From NCBI GenBank assembly GCA_016710235.1, contig JADJLG010000001.1, positions 1,849,501-1,913,500 of the forward strand: 64,000 bases of DNA, written 5' to 3'. This DNA is from Saprospiraceae bacterium (GTDB lineage Bacteria; Bacteroidota; Bacteroidia; Chitinophagales; Saprospiraceae). Made by a program: the position numbers and the translations under genes. The notes beneath the pieces were generated by a model. The model was not told the origin of the DNA and made no database searches. It was given only the letters and a program-made list of their open reading frames with translations. This document shows, piece by piece, positions 43,969 to 52,469 of this stretch (the stretch's first letter is position 1; each line of letters opens with the position of its first letter).

Positions 43969-44895
43969 ATGAAGTTTTCTCATCCAATTGCCATCAGTGA
44001 ATTGGCCAAACAATATCAACTCAATATTATCGGAGATGAACGTCTCATGGCAACAGGCATCAACGAAATTCACAAAGTTTGCCCAGGAGATATCACCTTT
44101 GTTGATGCTGAAAAGTACTACCAGAAATCTATCCAATCTGAGGCTTCAATCATTATAATCAACAAGACAGAGCTATGTCCTGAAGGCAAAGCATTACTGA
44201 TCTGTGACAATCCATTCGAGGTTTATAACAGTATCGTATTGCAACACAGGCCAATTCTCCCTCAAGTGGAAGGTGTTAGTCCAACGGCATATATTCATCC
44301 GACAGCTACCATTGAGCAAGGTGTTTTTGTAGGTCATTATGCAGTGATTGGACCTCACTGCCACATACATGCAAATGCTTATATTGGAGAGTACTCTGTC
44401 CTCGGATCAGAAGTAGTCATCCATGCAGCTGCTGTCATCGGAAGTGATGCTTTTTACTACAAGAAAACAGCAAATGGATTTATTCCATGGCGCTCATGTG
44501 GAAGAACAATTATTCATGACCGTGTGACGATAGGCGCAGGCACCACTGTCAACAAAGGTGTTTCAGGAGATACTATCATACATGAAGGAACAAAAATTGA
44601 CTGTCAGGTACATATTGGTCACGGAGTAGTCATTGGGAAAAATTGCCTGTTTGCGGCTCAGGTGGGTATAGGAGGAAAGACAGTTGTTGGGAATAATGTC
44701 ACTATGTATGGACAGGTAGGAGTAGCTCAAAACCTTGTGATAGCTGACAATATAGTCCTGCTTGCAAAATCAGGTGTATCGAAAAATCTGACAAAACCTC
44801 AAACTTATTACGGTGTTCCGGCTGAGGAAGTGCGCTCCAAATATAAAGAGCTGGCCACCCTCAGGCAGCTACCAAAAATGATGAAGGGCAAATAA
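43969..44895 (+). CDS. lpxD: LpxD-like acyltransferase, lipid A pathway
   Basis: 308 residues. An N-terminal uridine-binding-type domain (about 1-100; 'INEIHKVCPGDITFVDAEKYYQKS') precedes a left-handed beta-helix of hexapeptide repeats ('AYIHPTATIEQGVFVGHYAVIGPHC', 'IGAGTTVNKGV', 'VHIGHGVVIGKN'). The latter includes the expected catalytic His in 'QVHIGHGV'. It should add a 3-hydroxyacyl chain to UDP-glucosamine. It is shorter than canonical LpxD (about 340), as in the second LpxD-like protein of many Bacteroidota. It lies 19 bp after polA. Whether it is the main LpxD cannot be decided here. Confidence 0.82.
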   Translation: MKFSHPIAISELAKQYQLNIIGDERLMATGINEIHKVCPGDITFVDAEKYYQKSIQSEASIIIINKTELCPEGKALLICDNPFEVYNSIVLQHRPILPQVEGVSPTAYIHPTATIEQGVFVGHYAVIGPHCHIHANAYIGEYSVLGSEVVIHAAAVIGSDAFYYKKTANGFIPWRSCGRTIIHDRVTIGAGTTVNKGVSGDTIIHEGTKIDCQVHIGHGVVIGKNCLFAAQVGIGGKTVVGNNVTMYGQVGVAQNLVIADNIVLLAKSGVSKNLTKPQTYYGVPAEEVRSKYKELATLRQLPKMMKGK

Positions 44896-44989
44896 AATTA
44901 TAATATGGATAAATTGTTTTTTAATATATATAAATATTAAAAATATCAATTATTTAAATAAAATATTTTGATATTTGAATATTTATGGT

Positions 44990-45018
44990 ACCTTTGGTAT
45001 GGATTGATAGCCAAAGGT
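44990..45018. other. Hairpin upstream of IS copy 2
   Basis: ACCTTTGG (44990-44997) pairs exactly with CCAAAGGT (45011-45018) around a 13-nt loop, in the very AT-rich gap after the lpxD-like gene. No T-run follows, so it is not a classical terminator. It may be a processing or attenuation structure, or chance. Confidence 0.35.
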
Positions 45019-45073
45019 CGAACAACTTAATGTGTTGACATCTATTTTGTTCATTATTAACATTTATTTATTA

Positions 45074-46151
45074 GCTGAATTCAACATTTAAGTGCGACAA
45101 GGTTCAAAAATACTTCATTTGGTGTTTTGTAACCTAATTTTTTTCTAGGTCGATTATTTATTTGGGATTCAATTCGATCCAAGTCAGTTTGCTTGAGCAT
45201 GGAAAAGTCTGATTTTTTTGGCAAGTATTGCCGTATTAAACCATTGATATTTTCATTGCAACCTCTTTCATAAGCAGAATATGGATGAGCAAAGTATATC
45301 TTAGTATTCAATGCTTTAGCCAATGTTTGATGATCTGCATTTTCTTTTCCATTGTCTAATGTAATTGTATGGCATAAGTTTTTATATTTTTCAATTTGCA
45401 ACTGATTGTTTTGGCTGTGAATTTAGCTCCTTTGGACTCCAGCTTAATAATCTTTACAAACAAGGATTTTCTTTCCACCATACTGGCAATTTGAGACTTA
45501 TGATTCTTTCCTACTATAGTATCTCCTTCCCAATCTCCATACCTTTTTTGAGATTCAACAATCTTTGGTCTATCTTCAATACATACTCTGTTTTTGATAA
45601 TTCCCCTTTGTTTATAGGTATTTTTGCGTCTTCGCCTTCTTCTGTGGGAATGTCTTAAATTACTCCATAGATCACCTCCTTTCCTTTTATCTTCATATAC
45701 ATATTGATATATGCACTCTTTACTAACCCTTTCATACTTATCAATATTCGCTCGACCTTCGATTTGCTCTGGGCTCCACTTGATTTTAAGTAATTGATCC
45801 ACTTTGCATCTAAGATCGCTTGTAATTTTATTCTTCCTTCCCTTTCCTTGTGCTCTCTGTTCACTCCGATCCTGCGCTCTTGCGCTTCCATATAACTTGT
45901 ATGAACCAGGTGAAGAGTTTCTATCGAGTTCCCGATATATTGTGCTTCTATGAAACCCTAATTCCAAAGCTATCTGAATAATGCTCATTCCTTGCCTTCT
46001 AAATTGTTCAATTAATACCCTTTGAGGGTAGGTGATTTGTTTATACATTTGTGTACAGTTAAAAATCTTGAGGGGAAAGTACCTATTTTTAGAATAGGTC
46101 TTTCTCCAAAAGAATATTTTATTAACTGTCGCACTTATTTATGGAATCTAG
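45074..46151 (-). mobile_element. IS30-family insertion sequence, copy 2
   Basis: 1078 bp, in the same orientation as copy 1 and about 98% identical (roughly 20 substitutions and two 1-bp indels counted by eye). The terminal repeats carry the same TAAGTGCGACA core. The flanks (…TTTATTA left, TTTATGA… right) do not give a clear target duplication. Its right end is 3 bp before the start codon of the toxin-like gene. Confidence 0.88.
45081..46048 (-). pseudogene. IS30 transposase, internally frameshifted (copy 2)
   Basis: Two overlapping frames (45356-46048 and 45081-45401) together encode a complete IS30 transposase. A T-run at 45387-45391 has 5 T where copy 1 has 6 (32786-32791). This shifts the frame between the first catalytic Asp ('DWEGDTIVG') and the second ('TLDNGKEN'). 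The C-terminal frame ends 'NNRPRKKLGYKTPNEVF', the normal family end that copy 1 lacks. Without programmed frameshifting the product is inactive. Confidence 0.85.
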
Positions 46152-46154
46152 TTT

Positions 46155-48386
46155 ATGAAACCTTTATTTTATTTTAGCAAATTACTCTTTGTTAGGTTAT
46201 TTTCATGCAGCAATTATGAGAAATTCCAAAACTTTAGCCATTTAATTCTCGTCATTTTAATATTATTCATGACGGCAATAAGTTGTAAAAAAACTTTAGT
46301 TGAAGAAGATTTTTCTGTTCAGAAGAAAGTGCAAAATGTGGATTTTGAATGGAGCGATAAAGAAAAAAGATTTTTCAATGGTGCAACTTTGGCACAAAGA
46401 AATAATCAAATGCCTATATACCATCCTATGCTGTTTGCAGCCATCAGGGAACTTGCAGAAGAAAATTCCACATCACACTTTGTAGAGCGTCTGCAAAATG
46501 ATGTAGGAAATCCCTTATGGAATGAATCAGTTTTATACTTTAACCCGGAAGACCAGAGTAACTTAATTATAGTACCATTTGCAAAAGATGATTTACGATT
46601 AACTTCTGGGGTTCTTACAATCGTTCATTATAAAAATGAGAACTCTAAATATTATATTAAAAATGGATTGTCAAGGACGAGTTTATATGATGTTGAAAAC
46701 GGTGATCCTATTCAAAAATTGAACTTAGTTAAAGCTACTTTAGCATTTGATCTCAAAATATTCAATTTTGCAGATGCCGTTTTAGCAAACACAGTTTGTA
46801 CATATTTGGCAAAGATAAATGATCCTGACAATACCAGCGATTGTATTTGGAGAGATATTGAGATTTGCTGGTTGGAAGATGATTTGCAATCTTGGTGGTA
46901 TCCAGGGAATGGTGACCCAAATGTTGAAAAGTATAAAGATTTATTTGATGGGGATCATGATAATGATGGTATCCCAGACATGGAAGATCAAGATTATCAA
47001 GATTGGTATGATAGATTTAATGATTTCTGGGATGAATTAGGTATTGATGGTGATATTAATGATTTTTGGGATGGGGACCATGACAATGATGGCATACCAA
47101 ATCAGGGAGATAGCGATTGGGATAGATTTTGGGATGATTTTAGGGATAATTGGGATGACTTTTGGGATCACGTTGAGGATGGATGGGAAGATTTTATTGA
47201 TTGGTGGAGTGATGTGTGGGGAGATTTTGGTGAATGGCTAGATGATCGCTGGGAAGATTTTGGTGAATGGTGGGATGGATGGTTTAGGGATATTGATTGT
47301 CCTGATTTTGATCCTGGTAAAGGTGTTTCGACCAGGGGTCAAATTATTTGCCAAACATTTAGAGTGCTTGACTGTGAAAATCCTGGAAATGGAAGTGAAT
47401 GGTATGATGATTTTAGATTTGTAATTTCTTGTCCTGGGTGTCCTGTTTCGCAAGATCAAGAAGACTTGATAAAGGCGATGATTCCTGGATTGCGTAAATT
47501 GTTAAATATTAACATATTGTATGATGATCAACTATTTTTGTTAATTAGGTCTTGTGACCTATCTTCAATGGATTTTATTCGTTGTGTCAATTTAAAATTA
47601 GAAAAGTATAAAAATTTTAGCTTAGAAATTAGTAATTCGAATTGTCCAAATGCAACTCCAGAATTAATTGAAGAAGTTGATAATTTTGTTATTGAAAATG
47701 GTGCTAGTGATGTGTCAATAGCTGCAGCAAAGTTTCATTTTAAATTTAGCTGTCATAATTCTGGGAATTATACTTCAAATGTCCCGCATTTAGGTGATTG
47801 GGTAGAATCAAATTCGATTGATAAGTACATAAAAACCGCAGTATTGTTTAATGCAGCTACCGAAAATAGCATGTGGATTATTCCTGATCCCGAAACTCTA
47901 TATTTTTATTGGATAGTTTTTGCAAAAGAACTTGCACCCATCGGGATCACATTATTACCGTTTGGAATTGGTGATGCTGCAGATATTTACCAAAGTTGTA
48001 ATGATTTGTCCTGGGGTTGCTTTTTTGCAATGGCAGGCATTTTATTGCCTGATGAGATTTTTGATTTATGGAGAAAATCAGATGATATAAAGGATGCGTG
48101 GAAAGCAACAGAGGGTTTTTCACATCTGGTAGGTACATGGAAGAAGATATATTCAAAATTTCCGGCTCTCGCCAAAAATTTGGATGCTGTAAAATATGTT
48201 GATAATCTCGCTGAGCCAAAATTTGGATCTTATTTTGCCACTTCCAATACATATGCAACTAATTTTAAAAATAAGTTTAATGAAGTGCGGGATCAAATTG
48301 CTGAGGTTCATCATGCAGTACCACAAGAAATTTCTGATAAATGGAATCTTGTTATCAAAGTGATATGCATTCTCTTGAAAATTTAA
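46155..48386 (+). CDS. Polymorphic-toxin-like lipoprotein with D/W repeats, frameshifted tip
   Basis: 743 residues. A hydrophobic segment (about 29-43) ends in lipobox-like 'MTAISC' with Cys44, so it is probably a lipoprotein. The preceding 28 residues are unusual and may come from the IS junction 3 bp upstream. Residues about 264-285 and 300-315 contain 'GDHDNDGIPD'-type calcium-binding (thrombospondin-3-like) repeats. Residues about 285-382 are a low-complexity array of Trp-x-Asp-Phe-like units. Two Cys-rich segments follow. Residues about 600-700 look like a pre-toxin helix region ('FGIGDAADIYQSCND'). The end, 'VHHAVPQ' (about 718-724), is the start of an HNH-like nuclease motif, then the frame breaks. 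Function is inferred. Confidence 0.6.
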   Translation: MKPLFYFSKLLFVRLFSCSNYEKFQNFSHLILVILILFMTAISCKKTLVEEDFSVQKKVQNVDFEWSDKEKRFFNGATLAQRNNQMPIYHPMLFAAIRELAEENSTSHFVERLQNDVGNPLWNESVLYFNPEDQSNLIIVPFAKDDLRLTSGVLTIVHYKNENSKYYIKNGLSRTSLYDVENGDPIQKLNLVKATLAFDLKIFNFADAVLANTVCTYLAKINDPDNTSDCIWRDIEICWLEDDLQSWWYPGNGDPNVEKYKDLFDGDHDNDGIPDMEDQDYQDWYDRFNDFWDELGIDGDINDFWDGDHDNDGIPNQGDSDWDRFWDDFRDNWDDFWDHVEDGWEDFIDWWSDVWGDFGEWLDDRWEDFGEWWDGWFRDIDCPDFDPGKGVSTRGQIICQTFRVLDCENPGNGSEWYDDFRFVISCPGCPVSQDQEDLIKAMIPGLRKLLNINILYDDQLFLLIRSCDLSSMDFIRCVNLKLEKYKNFSLEISNSNCPNATPELIEEVDNFVIENGASDVSIAAAKFHFKFSCHNSGNYTSNVPHLGDWVESNSIDKYIKTAVLFNAATENSMWIIPDPETLYFYWIVFAKELAPIGITLLPFGIGDAADIYQSCNDLSWGCFFAMAGILLPDEIFDLWRKSDDIKDAWKATEGFSHLVGTWKKIYSKFPALAKNLDAVKYVDNLAEPKFGSYFATSNTYATNFKNKFNEVRDQIAEVHHAVPQEISDKWNLVIKVICILLKI

Positions 48387-48553
48387 GGGGAATGCCTAGT
48401 AAGGCATTTCATCAAACTATTACGTATAAATGGAATGAATTTTTAGATCCATATAGAAAAACAAACACTGCTCCACCAATGGATTTAGTAATTCAAAAGG
48501 CTAAAGAAATTGATGATACATTTGGCTCGCAATTCATCCCTCCAATTAGATAA
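48341..48553 (+). pseudogene. Out-of-frame 3' part of the toxin nuclease tip
   Basis: 70 residues ('SDMHSLENLRGMPSKAFHQTITYKWNEFL' within it, ending GSQFIPPIR) in the frame shifted by +2 (-1) from the preceding gene. The pattern Ser-Leu-Glu-Asn-Leu then Pro-x-x-x-His is what normally follows the HHxVPQ motif in HNH/AHH-type toxin tips. One missing A in the AAA run near 48338-48341 would join the two frames as '...EISDK-MESCYQSDM...'. It is therefore the broken end of the toxin and not a separate gene. Sequencing error is possible. Confidence 0.6.
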
Positions 48554-48560
48554 ATTACTT

Positions 48561-49124
48561 ATGAAATATTTTTTAATTTTACTTAATTCAATAGCAAATT
48601 ATGATTTAAATACAGAATATGAAAATTTTAATGCTAAAAATTATGGATTGGATTTTTCATACTTCCCTTTAGATGATTTTTTAGGATATGATGGTAAGTA
48701 TTTTTGTACAGAAAGATTATTTATTTCAATATTTAATCAGAAGACAAGCTTTCATGATTTTTCATCTGGAGTTAGATTTAAACAAGTAATAAGAGTGACA
48801 AAAAATTCAAATTGGAACAGTCTTTATCCGGAAGCCGCAACGGGAAATTGGATAGAAGTAGAATTATTCGGTAAAGCATTTGAATGCGATTTTGGAATAT
48901 TAAAAATTCCAATTGAACATGAAGTTGTTAAGAATTATGTTGCCGATTTCCTTATAGTTTCGGAGAATGGAGTTAAAAAACTCTTACTAAATCATTGTCC
49001 TTATCTTGCAGGATGTGAAATAGCACCAAATGACATTTCAATGCTAAATTCAATTTTAGGGAAAATTATAAAGAACCGAGATAATTTCTTATTATTAAAA
49101 CATTTTAAAGGTGATATTTTCTAG
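48561..49124 (+). CDS. Candidate immunity protein for the adjacent toxin
   Basis: 187 residues from the ATG at 48561, 8 bp after the toxin tip; an open extension to 48510 overlaps the toxin end and is not needed. The protein is soluble and acidic-aromatic, with no signal peptide beyond a weak first helix (MKYFLILLNSIANYD). It contains 'GNWIEVELFGKAFECDFGILKIP' and 'VSENGVKKLLLNHCPYLAGCEIAPND'. I recognise no family. Position directly after a toxin tip, small size and AT-rich composition are the grounds for an immunity role. Confidence 0.45.
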   Translation: MKYFLILLNSIANYDLNTEYENFNAKNYGLDFSYFPLDDFLGYDGKYFCTERLFISIFNQKTSFHDFSSGVRFKQVIRVTKNSNWNSLYPEAATGNWIEVELFGKAFECDFGILKIPIEHEVVKNYVADFLIVSENGVKKLLLNHCPYLAGCEIAPNDISMLNSILGKIIKNRDNFLLLKHFKGDIF

Positions 49125-49153
49125 TATCTTTCTAATTTTTACTGATTAGCACT

Positions 49154-49345
49154 ATGTTTAGGAAGGAAATAAGCAAGTATTCAAAATTTCCGGATCTCGC
49201 TATGAACTTGTATGCTGTAGAATATTTTAATAATCTTTCTGAACCAAATTTAGGATCTTATTTTTCCAATTCCAATACATTTACGATTTTTTGTAAAAAC
49301 AGAATTAAGGTTGATTCAAGTGGAAATGCAGCAATACCTCATTAA
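49154..49345 (+). pseudogene. Degenerate orphan copy of the toxin tip
   Basis: 'YSKFPDLAMNLYAVEYFNNLSEPNLGSYFSNSNTF' in this 63-codon frame is clearly homologous to 'YSKFPALAKNLDAVKYVDNLAEPKFGSYFATSNTY' in the toxin gene (near 48150-48260). DNA similarity continues past the stop, where 'NAAIPH' stands for 'HHAVPQ'. It has no secretion or repeat region of its own. This is the arrangement of an orphan toxin module left by tip exchange in polymorphic toxin loci. Confidence 0.65.
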
Positions 49346-49411
49346 AGATCTGATGTAGATTAAAATTTTTATGATGCAACAAAATCATACTTGAGATAGT
49401 CATGGAGATAA

Positions 49412-49957
49412 ATGGATGATGCATCATTGGTTCGGGATTGCCTGAGCGGTAGTGAAAAAGCGTGTAAAGCCTTATTCGACCGTTATGCACCGTCTATGTT
49501 GGCTATGTGTGTACGGTATTCTTCATCTCGCCCGGAAGCGGAGGATAATCTGCAAGAAGGATTTATCAAGATTTTTCAGAATCTTGAACAGTGGAAGTCA
49601 ACGGGTGCATTGGGAGCCTGGATCCGCCGGGTCATCTTGAATACCTGTCTCACCAAGATTCAAACTTCGCAAAAAGAAAAATTGAGCATCCCGGATAGCG
49701 AAGTGCCGGAGCTTTTGAGTGAACCCGAAGTTATCTCATCCCTAGCATACAGAGATATCATCCATCTGATCGACACCATGCCTTTAGGTTACCGTACTGT
49801 GTTCAATCTCCATATGATTGATGGACATTCTTACCAGGAAATAGCAGGGATGTTGCAAATCACTGAATCAACTTGCAGGTCGCAAGTTCTAAGGGCTAAG
49901 AAATTTCTAGCCAATAAAATTACAAGAGCTAATTCAAATATTAAAGTGGAATTATGA
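49412..49957 (+). CDS. RNA polymerase sigma factor, ECF type
   Basis: 181 residues. Region 2: 'CLSGSEKACKALFDRYAPSMLAMCVRY', 'EAEDNLQEGFIKIFQNLEQWKSTGALGAWIRRVILN'. Region 4: 'IIHLIDTMPLGYRTVFNLHMIDGHSYQEIAGMLQITESTCRSQVLRAKKFL'. This is the common Bacteroidota ECF group. Its stop overlaps the start of the next gene by 4 bp (ATGA), and that gene encodes a membrane protein that could act as its partner. The intact gene marks the end of the toxin island. Confidence 0.93.
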   Translation: MDDASLVRDCLSGSEKACKALFDRYAPSMLAMCVRYSSSRPEAEDNLQEGFIKIFQNLEQWKSTGALGAWIRRVILNTCLTKIQTSQKEKLSIPDSEVPELLSEPEVISSLAYRDIIHLIDTMPLGYRTVFNLHMIDGHSYQEIAGMLQITESTCRSQVLRAKKFLANKITRANSNIKVEL

Positions 49958-51249
49958 GTGAAGAATTTAACTTGGAGCAGTTTACTAAGGATCATGAACC
50001 TCTTCCTGAGGTGCCGGAACATATTTGGCAGAATGTAAGACAACATTTGCCTAAGAAAAAAAGAAGACCGGTGATTCTGCCATTTTTGTTGATTGGAACT
50101 TTATGCTTGGTCGTCGGATACATTTGGACAACTAACGGTCTGAACAATGAGCACACGTCGATCATTCCTTCAAACTCCCTTATCACTATCGACAGTTCAG
50201 TAAGTATGAACAATGAAGATATGAATCATGATAGAGTTGAATGTGAAAAATCTAAAGAATCCTATTATATTCCAACGAATCAAACTAATAAAAATAAAAT
50301 TCAGCCATCATTCACTCTTCAATCCAATCAAAGTAAATCTAATGTCCTGTCAGATCAAAATATGATCATTCTGAATTCTGATCACTCTGTTGAGAGTTCA
50401 GTTCAACATTTTCACGAAAGTAAATTTCAGCCAAAGTATGATCAACTAAATTCTCCCGTAGTAGAAATGCAACTACTCAAATCAAAAATTATTTTTGATT
50501 CCAATGAGAGTATAAAATTGTATAAACCGGATCCGAAATGTTATAATTTTAAAAAGACACGGAAGGTCGGATTTTTTGTTGAAACATATGCCGGACCTTC
50601 TTATTCACCAATGAGATTGAGTAATTCAGACCTGGATGCACAAAAGGTTTTTGAACTCAGAAAAACGTCGGAGTCTGCGAGGATATCTGCAATGGCTGGT
50701 ATTAAAATTGGCGTACAGTTCCGAAAAGTTTCAGTGAGGACAGGCATGGAATATTTAAATATGTTGGAACGAATGGAGTTTTCAGATCAAAACTATAAAA
50801 AAGTTGAACAAATATTTGTCAATGGTCAGTTGGTAAGGGTAGATACAATAACCGGAGAAAGGTTTGTAAATATTCATAATTATCATCATCATTTGTCAGT
50901 CCCGGTCTCAATTGGATACACACTCTCAAAAGGAAAAAATAAAGTCAACATACAATTAGGTGTAGGAGTAAATTTCTATTCATGGCATAAAGGTGCTGTT
51001 TTGGATAGCGTTTCCAGGTATGCTTATTTTACTACTGGAAAGTATCCGCAATCTGAAATCTATAATTCTAATTTTGGTTTAAGTAGTTTCTTATCTGTCC
51101 AATGGGAACATAAAATCAGATACAGATGGTCAGCTTTTATCGAGCCTGCAATACAATATTATTTTAGCCCAATTAATAAAAATTCGTATCACATTCAACA
51201 AAGATATTTCAATATTCATACTAAAATTGGATTAAAGTATTATTTTTAA
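49954..51249 (+). CDS. Sigma-linked membrane protein with C-terminal beta-barrel-like domain
   Basis: 431 residues. Residues 1-40 are a cytoplasmic stretch of the kind seen at the start of anti-sigma factors ('EVPEHIWQNVRQHLPKKKRR'). Residues 41-58 are one membrane helix (ILPFLLIGTLCLVVGYIW). Residues 60-205 are a long Ser/Asn/His-rich linker. Residues 207-431 are repeated amphipathic strands ending in Phe ('KVGFFVETYAGPSYSP', 'ISAMAGIKIGVQFRKVSVRTGMEYL', 'KIGLKYYF'), like small outer-membrane barrels. The overlap with the sigma gene suggests a regulator spanning from inner to outer membrane. The role is inferred. Confidence 0.65.
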   Translation: MSEEFNLEQFTKDHEPLPEVPEHIWQNVRQHLPKKKRRPVILPFLLIGTLCLVVGYIWTTNGLNNEHTSIIPSNSLITIDSSVSMNNEDMNHDRVECEKSKESYYIPTNQTNKNKIQPSFTLQSNQSKSNVLSDQNMIILNSDHSVESSVQHFHESKFQPKYDQLNSPVVEMQLLKSKIIFDSNESIKLYKPDPKCYNFKKTRKVGFFVETYAGPSYSPMRLSNSDLDAQKVFELRKTSESARISAMAGIKIGVQFRKVSVRTGMEYLNMLERMEFSDQNYKKVEQIFVNGQLVRVDTITGERFVNIHNYHHHLSVPVSIGYTLSKGKNKVNIQLGVGVNFYSWHKGAVLDSVSRYAYFTTGKYPQSEIYNSNFGLSSFLSVQWEHKIRYRWSAFIEPAIQYYFSPINKNSYHIQQRYFNIHTKIGLKYYF

Positions 51250-51309
51250 TAACTCCATGCAACAGGGTATCTATTTCTTCAGTCATATAGATAACAAAAA
51301 AAATTAAAC

Positions 51310-52290
51310 ATGAAAACAAATTTGAAATTCGGGATTGCAACCATTATTTTATTGTCATTTTTGCATTGGCAATGTAAAGATGAAGACGTATTTTTTCCAT
51401 ATGGAGATGATGCAATTGGTTTTAACTTTGATTGGAAAAACAGTACATTCGATGACTTAAAGACAGAAGAGTATACGTTTGAGTTTGATCCACATTTATA
51501 TTTTGAGTACACATTCCCAGATTTCTCCAGGTTGACTTTTGACCCATCAATTTTTCAATTAGATATATCGCCATCTGAATGCAGTACTGTAAAAGCGGTT
51601 GTCAGAAGAGCATTGGTAAAAAAAGATATGGTTGCGAATGGGGTAGGGACCAATTCTAATAATGAAATACTGGAATCAAGCGGCATGTTTTACCTTGAAA
51701 TTTTCTGTAATGGTAAGTCTGTAAATCTGAAACCGGGAGCAAAATATCAAATTCAAATTCCCGTCGATCAGTCTAACATTAATCCTCAAGTAGATTTATT
51801 TTATGGTGAAGAAACGAGAACGGGAATCAACTGGGTTGAAGCTGACAAAAATCCAAATAATAGATTAAATGTTTTCTTCTCTGAATGGGAAGTAGATTCT
51901 TTTGGATTGAAAACTGGAATTACATGTTTTCCAGAGAGATTAAAATGGGTCAATTGTGATTATTTTCTTAAATTTGACAGCATTGATCTAACTGAAGCTT
52001 GCTTGATTGTCTCAACTAATCCTGGAAATGATACGATTACATTCAATGCATATGGCGTTTTTAAAGATTATAACGCTGTGTTGCGACCATGTTGTGTAAA
52101 AAATTCAGAGAAGATTTGTTTCTCAGCCTTACCTATCGGACAAAATGTGATTTATATTTTAATAGGGAAAGGAAAAGTAGATTATTATCTTGGTTATGTT
52201 GAGAAAAAAGTAGAAAAAGATGAGATGACTCAAATCCATTGTCAGAAGAAAACATTGCAAGAGGTCAAGGATTTTATTTCAATGTTATGA
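51310..52290 (+). CDS. Lipoprotein, unknown function
   Basis: 326 residues. The lipoprotein signal 'MKTNLKFGIATIILLSFLHWQC' places the lipid Cys at 22. The mature protein is rich in acidic and aromatic residues ('DAIGFNFDWKNSTFDDLKTEEYTFEFDPHLYFEYTF' region) and looks all-beta. 'PGAKYQIQIPVDQSNINPQVDLFYG' and a Cys pair late in the chain (PCCVKNSEKICF) stand out. No family was recognised. It follows the sigma/membrane pair by 60 bp and is closed by a terminator, so it may be in the same operon. Confidence 0.65.
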   Translation: MKTNLKFGIATIILLSFLHWQCKDEDVFFPYGDDAIGFNFDWKNSTFDDLKTEEYTFEFDPHLYFEYTFPDFSRLTFDPSIFQLDISPSECSTVKAVVRRALVKKDMVANGVGTNSNNEILESSGMFYLEIFCNGKSVNLKPGAKYQIQIPVDQSNINPQVDLFYGEETRTGINWVEADKNPNNRLNVFFSEWEVDSFGLKTGITCFPERLKWVNCDYFLKFDSIDLTEACLIVSTNPGNDTITFNAYGVFKDYNAVLRPCCVKNSEKICFSALPIGQNVIYILIGKGKVDYYLGYVEKKVEKDEMTQIHCQKKTLQEVKDFISML

Positions 52291-52357
52291 GCCAATATTT
52301 GCTGGGAATGTGTCTTGCTTTAGAATTTTTTTGTATAATTTGGATTTAAAGACTTGT

Positions 52358-52388
52358 AAAAAGCTCACTAAGCATAGTGAGCTTTTTT
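52358..52388 (+). terminator. Rho-independent terminator
   Basis: AAAAAGCTCACTA (52358-52370) pairs perfectly with TAGTGAGCTTTTT (52375-52387) around AGCA, followed by more T. It ends the sigma/lipoprotein transcript and may also serve the convergent VIT1-type gene. Confidence 0.88.
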
Positions 52389-52469
52389 TTGTCGTGCTAA
52401 ATTTTATTCGGATAGTCAGGAACACAGAGTTGTATTTTTGTAAAAGCGGTTTAGACTAATCTATTGATA

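Noticed and set aside
32476..46151. The two IS30 copies as ends of a composite transposon carrying accessory cargo
   Set aside because: The genes between them are core functions (polA, hpt, aat, clpS, lpxD-like) with ordinary composition, and the two copies differ by about 2%, so joint mobilisation is unlikely.
46819..47459. Several open frames in other frames and on the opposite strand through the Asp/Trp repeat region
   Set aside because: They are Met/Ile-rich or Thr/Pro/Ile-rich by-products of the low-complexity GAT/TGG repeats; the main frame continues on both sides.
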